This document shows positions 1 through 7,331 of a stretch of 10,371 nucleotides of DNA, one piece after another. Origin of the DNA: Chitinophagaceae bacterium (lineage in GTDB: Bacteria; Bacteroidota; Bacteroidia; Chitinophagales; Chitinophagaceae); the NCBI GenBank assembly GCA_003167015.1, contig PMUF01000362.1, positions 1 to 10,371 on the forward strand, written 5' to 3'. Under the pieces are notes generated by a model. The model made no database searches. It saw nothing but the letters and a program-made list of their open reading frames with translations, and was not told where the DNA came from. A program made the translations under genes and the position numbers. Positions within the stretch are counted from its first letter, which is position 1. The number at the start of each line of letters is the position of its first letter.

Positions 1-42
1 CGATACTAGAAGCGACAGCTTTGGGCGTGGGTTGGGGGAGTA

Positions 43-64
43 CCGGCCGTAGGCCATACGCCGG
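43..64 (-). other. weak hairpin downstream of the siroheme/TauE fusion gene
   Basis: The 80 bases after the last gene hold no coding region that I can support. They contain an imperfect inverted repeat: arm 43-51 (ccggccgta) pairs with arm 57-64 (tacgccgg) with one bulged base and a 5-base loop. Read on the minus strand, it lies about 16 bases past the stop codon, where a terminator would be expected. No T-tract follows (the next bases are C-rich), so it is not a convincing intrinsic terminator. It could be a transcript-end stabiliser or chance in GC-rich sequence. Confidence 0.25.
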
Positions 65-80
65 GCGAAGTGTGCAATAC

Positions 81-1640
81 TTACAAATGATGCAGCACCC
101 ATTCGACCGATTTCCACAGCGTGCTGCAGCTGGTGATGATCACCAGCGATCCCACGGCAATGAACATGGTTTTGACAGGCAGTTTGCCCACCAGCCGGGC
201 AGCAATGGGCGCTGCGATCATCCCACCGAATATCATGCCGGCGATGTCCATCAGGGGAAGGTTCCTCAGTAGAATAAAAAAGGTGATAGAGCTGGCCAAT
301 ACGACGAAGAATTCGGCCAGGCAGACGCTGCCGACCACATAACGGGGATTCCTTCTTTTAGAGATCAGGGTGCTCGTGACCAGGGTCCCCCAACCACCGC
401 CGGCGAAAGCGTCCATAAAGCCACCGACCGAGGCCAGCCAGCCGGCCCGCTTCACTTTTTCCCGCGGGTTACGCCGGGCAAAAGCTTTCCGGAAGATATA
501 ATAACCCAGGTAGATGGTATAGACGGAAAGGGGAACCCTGACATAGTTGGCATATTGCTGACCGAAATAGGCCAGGGTAGCGCCGAGAATGGCGCCGATG
601 ATGCCCGGCACGACGATCGCCCGAAACAATTTCTTGTTGATATTTCCGAACCGGTGGTGGCTGTAGCCGGATACGCCGCTGGAAAAGACCCGGGCCGAAT
701 GGACCCGGCTGCTGACGATGGCGGGCGGGACGCCATAGGCCAACAGGAAAGTGGTAGAGATCGTGCCATAGCCCAACCCCATCGACCCGTCCACCATCTG
801 CGCGAGAAAGCCGGCCAGCGTCATGATCAGGAATGCATGCCAGTCGAACTGCCGGGGGAGGCCCCGGAAAAAATCCGCGATACCAGGGAGGGGTATGAGG
901 GAAAAGATTGCATGGCCCAGGATCATGAAAAAGAAGGCGAAAAGGCACCACTTGACCACCCGCTGCCATTTGCTGCCGCCGGGTTTGGGCACCAATTCAG
1001 GCTTGTCCTGCTTGGCCACCAGCACGCTGGTCAGTTCATTCAGCCGGCGGACCTTTTCGGTAAAGTCTCCGTTGAGTCCCTTGCGAATAGTCTGCATATC
1101 GTCCAGCACTGCATTCATTTCTTCGGGTATCATGCTGCCGATCTCCTCTTTTAACCGTTTGGCGATCGTCGGCGATTTGCCGTTCGTGGATATAGCTATT
1201 TTAAGATGTCCTTTCCGGACAACGGAACCGAGGTAAAAGTCACACAGTTCCGGGGTATCGGCCACATTGACCAGCACACCCTTTTCACGGGCTTCCCGCG
1301 CTATGGTCGCGCTAATCAATTTATCGTTGACGGCTACGATGACGATGTCGGCATATTCCAGGTCATTGGGGTGGTAGCGGCGCTCCAGCAGCCTGATTCC
1401 CGGGTGAGCGGCGGCCAGATCGCGGACCGGCTGCCCGATCTCGGGCGCGACGACGCTGACCTGCGTCGCCGGGGAATTCTGCAGGACGGTCTGTAATTTT
1501 TCCAGGCCTATTTTCCCGCCGCCGACGATCAGCAGGCGTAGCTCTTCCAGCTTGACGAAAACGGGGAAGAGGTTATTGCCGCTCCCGGCCTCCGGTATGA
1601 TACTATCTTTGTCCATCAGTAGTTCCATAAAAATAGCCAT
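81..1640 (-). CDS. fusion protein: siroheme synthase domain (precorrin-2 dehydrogenase/ferrochelatase type) + TauE/SafE membrane transporter
   Basis: The protein has 519 residues and two parts. Residues about 25-215 match the Met8p/CysG N-terminal family, which oxidises precorrin-2 with NAD+ and inserts iron to give siroheme. The nucleotide-binding motif VGGGKIGLEK is at 39-48. VNVADTP (124-130) aligns with CysG NVVDAP, so Asp128 matches the catalytic Asp104 of Salmonella CysG. AISTNGKSP (149-157) places Thr152 opposite Ser128 of CysG. Residues about 228-519 are very hydrophobic, with roughly eight membrane segments and two TauE/SafE-like repeats (GFLAQMVDGSMGLGYGT at 277-293; GGFMDAFAGGGWGT at 406-419). 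That family exports or imports sulfite and other sulfur compounds. The N-terminal domain would be cytoplasmic. It supplies the dehydrogenase/chelatase half of CysG that the separate methyltransferase gene lacks. Other in-frame ATGs lie at 1628 and 1616; 1640 is preferred for its A/T-rich leader. The domain calls are firm; transport substrate and direction are inferred. Confidence 0.93.
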   Translation of the reverse strand: MAIFMELLMDKDSIIPEAGSGNNLFPVFVKLEELRLLIVGGGKIGLEKLQTVLQNSPATQVSVVAPEIGQPVRDLAAAHPGIRLLERRYHPNDLEYADIVIVAVNDKLISATIAREAREKGVLVNVADTPELCDFYLGSVVRKGHLKIAISTNGKSPTIAKRLKEEIGSMIPEEMNAVLDDMQTIRKGLNGDFTEKVRRLNELTSVLVAKQDKPELVPKPGGSKWQRVVKWCLFAFFFMILGHAIFSLIPLPGIADFFRGLPRQFDWHAFLIMTLAGFLAQMVDGSMGLGYGTISTTFLLAYGVPPAIVSSRVHSARVFSSGVSGYSHHRFGNINKKLFRAIVVPGIIGAILGATLAYFGQQYANYVRVPLSVYTIYLGYYIFRKAFARRNPREKVKRAGWLASVGGFMDAFAGGGWGTLVTSTLISKRRNPRYVVGSVCLAEFFVVLASSITFFILLRNLPLMDIAGMIFGGMIAAPIAARLVGKLPVKTMFIAVGSLVIITSCSTLWKSVEWVLHHL

Positions 1641-1655
1641 TTAATACGAATTTCC

Positions 1656-1670
1656 CTACTAAACGAGTAG
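1656..1670. promoter_or_regulatory. 15-base palindrome, candidate operator upstream of the fusion gene
   Basis: CTACTAAACGAGTAG is a perfect 5-base inverted repeat (CTACT/AGTAG) around a 5-base centre. It lies 15 bases before the ATG of the fusion gene, inside the 66-base gap after the porin gene. A related palindrome occurs upstream of the porin (2951-2965); read on its minus strand it matches at 11 of 15 positions, including the AAAC centre, and both are followed by AC. Two copies in front of two genes of the same pathway suggest a dimeric repressor or activator. The regulator is not in the window and is not identified. As an RNA stem it would be short, so a DNA operator is the more likely reading. 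Confidence 0.5.
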
Positions 1671-1706
1671 ACAATCGGTGACCGGCGCCGGCAGCCCCAT
1701 ACCGAT

Positions 1707-2909
1707 CTAGAATGCCAGCTGCAACTGTGCCTCGAACATATTATTGTTAACAGTCGGGCCCTCCTGGTTCCTCAGGGAATAATAAAGCGACAATTTGGTC
1801 CAGACATTGAAAAAATAGTCGAGCCCAAAGTCGTAATAGGTGCTGTTGACATTGCTTTTCGCCATGTCGGAATCATACCAGTCATATCTGAAGAGTGCCT
1901 GGAGATGCTTAGGTATCACGAAGTAGGCCGCCTGGCCATACCAGCCCTGGTGGTTGATAGGGTTTGAATCACCTTCCCATCCGCGGATGTATTCTCCTTT
2001 TATGTCCAGCCCATCAAGATTCAGGGCCAGTTCGGTGCCCCAGCGGATGCGCCGCTGACTTTTGGTCAGCGAAGAAGTGAAGACATCGACGCCATGGTAA
2101 TAGGAGCCTCCGAAGCTCAACGCCTTGATCGGATGAAAGATCAACCGGCCATCGATGTCTTTGTACGAATTATTGTCCAGCGAATTGATCCCGGCGCCAT
2201 TCAGTACCTGCAACGTGTAATCCAGCAGGTGATAGTCTTTGATCCTGATGATACTGCCACCCGCCTGGATGCCGATGTCGCGGCCGTTCTGATTGCCTAT
2301 AGAATCCACCAGCCCGTTGGCGGCATCTCCTTTGCGGGCGACCAGCGCATTGACGACCTGGGACCTTTCGATAAAATACAGGTTGCGGTCCTGGGTCATA
2401 TTTTCCTGCGAAAAGGCCACGATCATCTGGCCTGCTTTGAAATTCAGGAAAGTGAACGGCTTATAGACGATATAGGCCTCGACTAAAAAAGGGGAGATCA
2501 GCTGGCCCCCGGTAGGCGCCGTGCCGTTGGCGCCGCTCTGGCCGACGAAATCGACCAGCATACGATAGTCGAACTGGGAGGCGAAATGCCCCTGAAAGTC
2601 AAGCCTGGCCCTTTTGATGCTGAATCCATCGTAATATTTTCCCGCCAGTTGATGCTCGTAATTCGTATAGACGACCTGGGAATAGCCGCTGAGGCTCACT
2701 GAGCGGCCCAGCCGTAACGGGAAAGAATCCGCAGTGGCATCGGTTTGGCGTTGTTTCGTCGCATACTCCCGACGGATGGAATCCGCTTCTCTTTCGGTGA
2801 TCGTGCCTTTTTTGGTCAGTAAATTCAGAATGTCATCCGTCGTTTGAGCGCGGGCTATTACCGATAGGAAAAGGGAGGCGGTAAGCAGGCTAATGGTGGC
2901 AAATCTCAT
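1707..2909 (-). CDS. outer membrane porin, phosphate-selective porin O/P-like (Porin_O_P family)
   Basis: The protein has 400 residues. It starts with a signal peptide (MRF, hydrophobic stretch 5-19, likely cleavage after ARA at 19-21, mature N-terminus Gln22). A short charged helix follows (about 24-55, DDILNLLTKKG...ADSIRREY). From about residue 65 on there are alternating beta strands rich in aromatic residues, with features typical of Porin_O_P: SIKRARLDFQGHF (97-109), FDYRMLVDF (113-121), and NFKAGQMIVAFSQEN (156-170). The protein ends in LQLAF, a terminal aromatic as expected for outer membrane barrels. The family forms anion-preferring channels. Its position directly after the sulfite reductase genes suggests uptake of sulfate or other sulfur oxyanions, but this is inference from context. 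A strong terminator lies upstream, so it probably has its own promoter; a palindrome at 2951-2965 may control it. I see no clear Bacteroidota -7 element (TAnnTTTG). Confidence 0.9.
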   Translation of the reverse strand: MRFATISLLTASLFLSVIARAQTTDDILNLLTKKGTITEREADSIRREYATKQRQTDATADSFPLRLGRSVSLSGYSQVVYTNYEHQLAGKYYDGFSIKRARLDFQGHFASQFDYRMLVDFVGQSGANGTAPTGGQLISPFLVEAYIVYKPFTFLNFKAGQMIVAFSQENMTQDRNLYFIERSQVVNALVARKGDAANGLVDSIGNQNGRDIGIQAGGSIIRIKDYHLLDYTLQVLNGAGINSLDNNSYKDIDGRLIFHPIKALSFGGSYYHGVDVFTSSLTKSQRRIRWGTELALNLDGLDIKGEYIRGWEGDSNPINHQGWYGQAAYFVIPKHLQALFRYDWYDSDMAKSNVNSTYYDFGLDYFFNVWTKLSLYYSLRNQEGPTVNNNMFEAQLQLAF

Positions 2910-2950
2910 AATCAGTACTGGTTTTTTGGTTTAATTGTTAAAATAAAAGT

Positions 2951-2965
2951 CTATTAGTTTGATAG
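2951..2965. promoter_or_regulatory. 15-base palindrome, candidate operator upstream of the porin gene
   Basis: The plus strand reads CTATTAGTTTGATAG; the minus strand reads CTATCAAACTAATAG. Outer arms of 4 bases (CTAT/ATAG) are perfect, followed by one mismatch and one more pair. It lies 41 bases before the porin ATG and 12 bases beyond the T-tract of the cysI terminator, so it sits where promoter elements of the porin should be. It matches the site at 1656-1670 at 11 of 15 positions, with the same centre and the same AC flank. The two sites face opposite ways relative to their genes, which a palindromic operator tolerates. Confidence 0.5.
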
Positions 2966-2977
2966 AGTATGTGGTCG

Positions 2978-3037
2978 AAAAAAAAGACCTGATGGTGGTA
3001 TGCAGCCGGCCATTGTAGTGGCCGGCCATCACCGGTC
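2978..3037 (-). terminator. nested intrinsic terminator after cysI
   Basis: On the minus strand an outer stem pairs GACC (3037-3034) with GGTC (2989-2986) and TGATGG (3031-3026) with CCATCA (2995-2990), with GG bulged between them. Inside is a strong hairpin, GCCGGCCA (3026-3019) with TGGCCGGC (3012-3005), loop of 6. The two stems share one base at 3026, so only one can use it. The outer stem is followed directly by eight T (2985-2978). The 5' arm begins inside the cysI stop codon (3038-3036), so a terminating ribosome would cover it. This should separate the cysH-cysI transcript from the porin unit. Confidence 0.82.
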
Positions 3038-4715
3038 AGGGCTTATACCAACGCTGGCGTAAGGCAAAATCCCCGAATTTCTCCCCGGTGATCCTTTCTT
3101 TCCTGTACAGCCAGAACAAAAGATCGAGCTCCTTGAGGATAGCGGCTTCATCCAGGTTCTCCTTATAGATCCTGTTCAGCCTTGTTCCCTCGTGATCACC
3201 GCCGAGATAGAGATTGTAGCGCCCCGACGCTGTCCCGACAAAGCCAATCTCGGCCACATAAGGACGGCCGCAACCATTGGGGCAGCCGGTCATCCTGATG
3301 ATGATGTTTTCTTCTCCCAGGCCATGCCCGGCCAGCAGCGGTTCGATCTTCCCGATCAGGTCGGGCAGGTAGCGCTGGGCTTCGGCCAGTGCAAGCGGGC
3401 AGGTCGGCAGGGCCACGCAGGCGATAGAATTCCTGCGGATGCCGGAGGCGGCCTCCGTATGTTCGGCCACCTTGTACTTTTTCAAGATCTTATCGACGGC
3501 GGGTTTATCTTTTTTGCGGATGTCGGCGAGGATCAGGTTCTGGTTGCCGGTGAAACGGAAATTGGCTTTTCCGGTCTGCGCGATTTCGTAGAAGGCCGAT
3601 TTCAGCGCTACCCGCTCGTCATCCAGCACCCGTCCGCTCTCGATAAAAGGCGTATAATACCAAAGACCCTGGTGGTTTTCCTGCCAGCCGTAGTAGTCTT
3701 TTCTGTCGGTGAAGGTATACGGGCGGGCTTCTTCGAGCTCGAATCCTGTCCGTTGAGCCAATTCCTTTTTATACCACTCTATTCCGTATTTATCGATGGT
3801 ATATTTCAGGCGCGCCAGTTTTCTGTCGCTCCGGTTGCCGTAGTCCCGCTGGATGGTGACGATCTCATAGATGGCGCTGAAAAGCCTGTCGTCGCCGGCC
3901 ACGAAACCGATGACGGTAGCGAGGCGCGGATAGGTCTCCGCATTGCCATGAGTAGTACCGAGGCCACCACCGATGGCTATATTGAAACCCTGGAACTGGT
4001 TGTCATGCGGATCGATGATCGCAATCAGCCCGATGTCGTTGGTGAGGACATCGATATCGTTGTTGGGCGGAATGGCGATGCCGATCTTGAATTTACGCGG
4101 CAGATAACGGTCCTGGTAAAGAGGATCTTCTTCTTCTTTTTTGTCGGTTATTTTTTCTTCGTCCAGCCAGATCTCGTAGTACGCTCTGGACCTGGGCAGT
4201 AGTAGTTCGCTGATGCGGGCGGCATAGGCATGTATCTTTTCATGTATGTCCGATTGCAGGGGATGGGCGGCGCAGGTCACATTCCGGTTGACATCGCCAC
4301 AGGCGGCAATGGAGTCCAGGTGCAATTGGTTGAACGACTTCAGGGTAGGCTTGATGTCGGATTTCAGCAATCCGTGGAGCTGGATCGTTTGCCGGGTCGT
4401 GATCTTAATCACGCCGGTGGAATGTTCACCGGCAATATGATGGGTGGCGATCCATTGTTCGGGCGTAAGAAAGCCGCCGGGTATCCGAAGCCGGATCATA
4501 AAGGAATAGAGCCGTTCCAGTTTCTTTTCCGCCCGCTCTTCGCGCCGGTCCCGGTCGTCCTGCTGGTACATGCCATGGAATTTTACCAGGGATTGATCAT
4601 CCTCGCTGACGGCGCCGGTGATTTCATCTTTCAAGCCTTCGGCCAGGGTGCCACGGAGGGCATCGCTCTTTAATTTGATCTTTTCGACAGCGGATAGATT
4701 GTTTCCATCGCTCAT
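3036..4715 (-). CDS. cysI: assimilatory sulfite reductase (NADPH), hemoprotein beta subunit
   Basis: This cytoplasmic enzyme reduces sulfite to sulfide by six electrons at a siroheme coupled to a [4Fe-4S] cluster, taking electrons from CysJ. It has 559 residues (E. coli CysI has 570). All four cluster cysteines are present with canonical spacing: Cys433 and Cys439 (ACVALPTCP, 432-440) and Cys478 and Cys482 (TGCPNGCGRPY, 476-486). TTRQTIQLHG (106-115) and GDVNRNV (140-146) are the conserved siroheme and substrate-site stretches. The two-repeat ferredoxin-like plus catalytic layout is intact. A lysine/glutamate-rich insert (about 184-198) looks like a surface loop. The gene follows cysJ by 18 bases and is the last gene before a strong terminator. 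The start MSDGNN is the first ATG of the frame and fits the family. A sulfite rather than nitrite reductase is favoured by the cysJ neighbour. Confidence 0.97.
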   Translation of the reverse strand: MSDGNNLSAVEKIKLKSDALRGTLAEGLKDEITGAVSEDDQSLVKFHGMYQQDDRDRREERAEKKLERLYSFMIRLRIPGGFLTPEQWIATHHIAGEHSTGVIKITTRQTIQLHGLLKSDIKPTLKSFNQLHLDSIAACGDVNRNVTCAAHPLQSDIHEKIHAYAARISELLLPRSRAYYEIWLDEEKITDKKEEEDPLYQDRYLPRKFKIGIAIPPNNDIDVLTNDIGLIAIIDPHDNQFQGFNIAIGGGLGTTHGNAETYPRLATVIGFVAGDDRLFSAIYEIVTIQRDYGNRSDRKLARLKYTIDKYGIEWYKKELAQRTGFELEEARPYTFTDRKDYYGWQENHQGLWYYTPFIESGRVLDDERVALKSAFYEIAQTGKANFRFTGNQNLILADIRKKDKPAVDKILKKYKVAEHTEAASGIRRNSIACVALPTCPLALAEAQRYLPDLIGKIEPLLAGHGLGEENIIIRMTGCPNGCGRPYVAEIGFVGTASGRYNLYLGGDHEGTRLNRIYKENLDEAAILKELDLLFWLYRKERITGEKFGDFALRQRWYKP

Positions 4716-4733
4716 GGCAAATATGGTTGGTAG

Positions 4734-6494
4734 TTAATAAACATCTTTTGCGAATCGTCCCGTCTCTTTCAGTTCGTCGAGATAGCCGGCGGCCTGCGCA
4801 GGGGTCCTGCTGCCTTCTTTCCGGATGATCTCCAGCAGGGTATTCTCCACGTCTACGCTCATAGGTTCTTTGGCGCCGCACAGGTAGAGATGGGCGCCGG
4901 ACTCCAGCCATTGGAACAGTCCGGCTGCCTGTTGCAGCATCCGGTGCTGCACATATACTTTTTGGGTCTGGTCGCGGGAAAATGCCGTATTGACCCTTGT
5001 CAGTACGCCTGTCTGGGCCCAGGCCTGGATCTCAGTCTGATAGAGGAAGTCGGTGGTGAAATGCTGATCTCCGAAGAACAGCCAGTTTTTGCCGGTTGCC
5101 CCGATGCTGTCCCTTTCGGCCAGGAACGAGCGGAAGGGCGCGATACCCGTCCCGGGACCGATCATGATGACATCCTTTTCGGGAGCCGGCAGTCTGAACT
5201 GGGAATTGCGGTGCACATAGAATTCCAGGGTCTGGCCGGGGACAAGCTGCGAAAGATTGTCCGAGCACAGTCCGTGTTTCGTCTCGCCATTGACGGCAAA
5301 AGTATCTTTGGCAACGGTGAGGTGGATCTCGCCGGCATGCGCCTCCGGGGAAGACGAAATGGAATAAAGCCGTGGTGCAATAGGTTCGAGGAGGGAGATG
5401 ACTTCCAGGAATTGATTGCCGTTCCTGACCGGATAGATCTTCAGCAGGTCCAGCAATCCGATCTTCGTTTGCGGGATCTCCTGGCGGACGATGGCGGCGT
5501 ATTTTTTTACCACCCGCTCATGCAGGTAGACAACATTCAGCTTTTTCTGCAGCAGGTGGGAAACAGGCCATTCCTCTGTACGATGTACAAGCACCCGGGC
5601 CGGATCGACGCCCGAGAGCGCAAGGATGCCATCCACTATCGGAGTCGGATTCGAGGGAACGATCCCGATAGAATCTCCCGGTTGGTAGTCAACATCTACG
5701 TCTACTGCGATTTCCAAATGATGTGTTCGTTTGCCCGATCCGCGATCATTGAGATTGATGTTGGTTAATACTGTACCGGAATAGATTGTTTTCCCGCTGT
5801 GACGGGGAGTGATAACGGCCTTTCCGGGATCGGCAACGGCTGCACCGGGTGTTGACTGTGGCTTACCGTCTACGGCCAGTTGCTGTAGGACTGTATCGAA
5901 CCAGTGCCCCGCTTCGGCTTCATAGTCTGTATCACATTTCTGCAGGGAGGCGATGCGTTGCCCGCCTATTTTCTGCAATTGCTGGTCGATGTCTTCTCCG
6001 GCCTTGCAGAACAGGGGATAGGCAGTATCGCCCAGCGCCAGCACGCTGTATTTCATCCGGTCGAGCCGGAGACTACCTTCATAAAGGTGATCGTAGAATT
6101 TTCTGGCTGCGGCAGGCGGTTCGCCGTCTCCTTGTGTGCTGATAACGGTAAAGAAGTATTCTTCTTTGGGGAGATCGTTCAGCCGATATTGCTCGAGGCC
6201 TACCAGTTTGGCATTGATGCCTTTCTTTTTTGCTTTGGCTGCGAATTCATAGGCCAGTTTTTTCGAATTGCCGGTTTCTGTGCCATAGGCGATAGTGATC
6301 TTATTGACGCCTGCAGCGGACGCTTCGGCAGGCACTGCGGCAGGCGTCGTCGCGGCGGCAGGGACGGGTACCGGTGTTTCCTGCGTCCGCTGGGCCACCA
6401 CACCGGCCAGGTAACCGCTGAGCCAGATCAGTTCCTCACGGGAAGCGCCGGCAATCAATTCCTGCATTAATGTCAACTTGGGTGAAGTCAGCAT
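4734..6494 (-). CDS. cysJ: assimilatory sulfite reductase (NADPH), flavoprotein alpha subunit
   Basis: The protein carries electrons from NADPH through FAD and FMN to CysI. With the start at 6494 it has 586 residues (E. coli CysJ has 599). Order: N-terminal helix region 1-38; an Ala/Pro-rich linker about 40-62; flavodoxin domain about 66-205, with the FMN loop YGTETGNSKK at 70-79 and STQGDGEPP at 119-127; then the ferredoxin-reductase module with FAD motif RLYSISSSP (375-383), NADPH motif GPGTGIAPFRSF (446-457) and CGA (539-541). It ends FAKDVY with the aromatic Tyr of this family. The frame is open to an ATG at 6626, but the extra 44 residues (basic, no homology that I recognise) lie wholly inside the upstream methyltransferase gene. 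The ATG at 6494 overlaps the stop of that gene by 7 bases, which suggests coupled translation. Confidence 0.96.
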   Translation of the reverse strand: MLTSPKLTLMQELIAGASREELIWLSGYLAGVVAQRTQETPVPVPAAATTPAAVPAEASAAGVNKITIAYGTETGNSKKLAYEFAAKAKKKGINAKLVGLEQYRLNDLPKEEYFFTVISTQGDGEPPAAARKFYDHLYEGSLRLDRMKYSVLALGDTAYPLFCKAGEDIDQQLQKIGGQRIASLQKCDTDYEAEAGHWFDTVLQQLAVDGKPQSTPGAAVADPGKAVITPRHSGKTIYSGTVLTNINLNDRGSGKRTHHLEIAVDVDVDYQPGDSIGIVPSNPTPIVDGILALSGVDPARVLVHRTEEWPVSHLLQKKLNVVYLHERVVKKYAAIVRQEIPQTKIGLLDLLKIYPVRNGNQFLEVISLLEPIAPRLYSISSSPEAHAGEIHLTVAKDTFAVNGETKHGLCSDNLSQLVPGQTLEFYVHRNSQFRLPAPEKDVIMIGPGTGIAPFRSFLAERDSIGATGKNWLFFGDQHFTTDFLYQTEIQAWAQTGVLTRVNTAFSRDQTQKVYVQHRMLQQAAGLFQWLESGAHLYLCGAKEPMSVDVENTLLEIIRKEGSRTPAQAAGYLDELKETGRFAKDVY

Positions 6495-7327
6495 GCTACT
6501 TTCTTTTTTGGTGTTGGAATAGCCGGCGGTTGTACCGGGGGAAAGTATAGTTCGCCGTTCCCGGCGGAGGGCAACCATTGGAAGACCGATTGCAGCGCCA
6601 CCACTTTTCCGATGATGATCAGGCACGGGGAGGCATAGACGCTGCCACCTGCGGCAGCCGGATAAAGATGTACGGGGAAGGTGGTCACCCGTTGCTGTGG
6701 TGTCGTCGCTTGTTCGATCACGGCGACCCAGCTGTCTTCCCCGATGCCATACTTTAGCAGCTGTGAGATGAGTTGATCCAGGGGTTCCGAAGACATATAG
6801 AACACCAGGGTATCTTCTGTCCTGGCCAGCTCTATCCAGTATGCTTCATCCAGCAGATCCTGCCGGTAGGAAGTCAATAGCCGGACGGCGGTGGCGTATC
6901 CTCTTGCCGTCAGTGGAATACCGGCATAAGCGGCGGCACCCAGCGCGGCGGTGACGCCAGGGACCAGCTCGTAGGGAATGGAATGCTCTACCAGGGTCTG
7001 CAATTCATCCAGCACATTGGAGAAGATCGAAATATCCCCGCCTTTGAGGCGAATGACCAGCTTGCCCTGCAACGCATGCCGGACCAGCAGATCGTTGATC
7101 GTGGATTGGGCCGTGCCGGAACCGCTGCGGCCTTGTTTGCCGACAGGGATGATCACAGCGGATTCGCGGGTGTATGCCGTCAGGATATCCGGGCTGACCA
7201 GCCGGTCTGCGATGACCACGTCTGCACGCTGTAACCAGCGAAGAGCCTTGATGGTCAGTAATTCGGGATCTCCCGGCCCTGCGCCGATGAGGATGACTTT
7301 TCCGGTATGGTTGGAAGGTTGGCTCAT
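6488..7327 (-). CDS. cobA: uroporphyrinogen-III C-methyltransferase (SUMT)
   Basis: The enzyme uses two S-adenosylmethionine to turn uroporphyrinogen III into precorrin-2, the first step to siroheme. It has 279 residues, about the size of stand-alone SUMT and of the C-terminal half of CysG. Motifs: LIGAGPGDPELLTIKAL (13-29), RLKGGD (93-98), LVPGVTAALGAAAYAGIPLTARG (121-143), TLVFYM (173-178) and EQATTPQQR (205-213), all alignable to E. coli CysG. After RLKGGD the usual PFIFGRGGEE is replaced by ISIFSNVLDE; I believe this form is usual in Bacteroidota. The last 20 residues are a Pro-rich, Lys-rich tail ending in Cys. The partner dehydrogenase/ferrochelatase domain is not fused here but lies in the fusion protein at 81-1640. 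The gene starts 4 bases after cysN and overlaps cysJ by 7 bases. Its role is to supply siroheme to CysI. Confidence 0.95.
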   Translation of the reverse strand: MSQPSNHTGKVILIGAGPGDPELLTIKALRWLQRADVVIADRLVSPDILTAYTRESAVIIPVGKQGRSGSGTAQSTINDLLVRHALQGKLVIRLKGGDISIFSNVLDELQTLVEHSIPYELVPGVTAALGAAAYAGIPLTARGYATAVRLLTSYRQDLLDEAYWIELARTEDTLVFYMSSEPLDQLISQLLKYGIGEDSWVAVIEQATTPQQRVTTFPVHLYPAAAGGSVYASPCLIIIGKVVALQSVFQWLPSAGNGELYFPPVQPPAIPTPKKKVAC

Positions 7328-7331
7328 TTTG

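Noticed and set aside
555..1154. Plus-strand open frame of 199 codons opposite the fusion gene
   Set aside because: Antisense shadow of conserved siroheme and TauE domains; composition looks like reverse-complement coding sequence.
2972..2989. Small inverted repeat GGTC...GACC around the T-tract as a separate hairpin
   Set aside because: Only four base pairs with an all-T/A loop; GGTC is better used in the outer stem of the cysI terminator.
2910..2990. Bacteroidota -7 promoter box for the porin gene
   Set aside because: No TAnnTTTG is found in the gap; only A/T-rich approximations, so no promoter position is called.
3192..4202. Plus-strand open frame of 336 codons opposite cysI
   Set aside because: It lies wholly antisense to a strongly conserved cysI with all cluster cysteines, its translation shows no domain that I recognise, and long antisense frames are common in GC-rich coding DNA.
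4890..5768. Plus-strand open frame of 292 codons opposite cysJ
   Set aside because: Antisense shadow of cysJ; no recognisable domain, start context or neighbours on that strand.
6495..6626. 44-codon N-terminal extension of the cysJ frame
   Set aside because: It lies entirely within the methyltransferase gene, carries no flavoprotein-like sequence, and the ATG at 6494 gives a normal CysJ length with a typical overlapping start.
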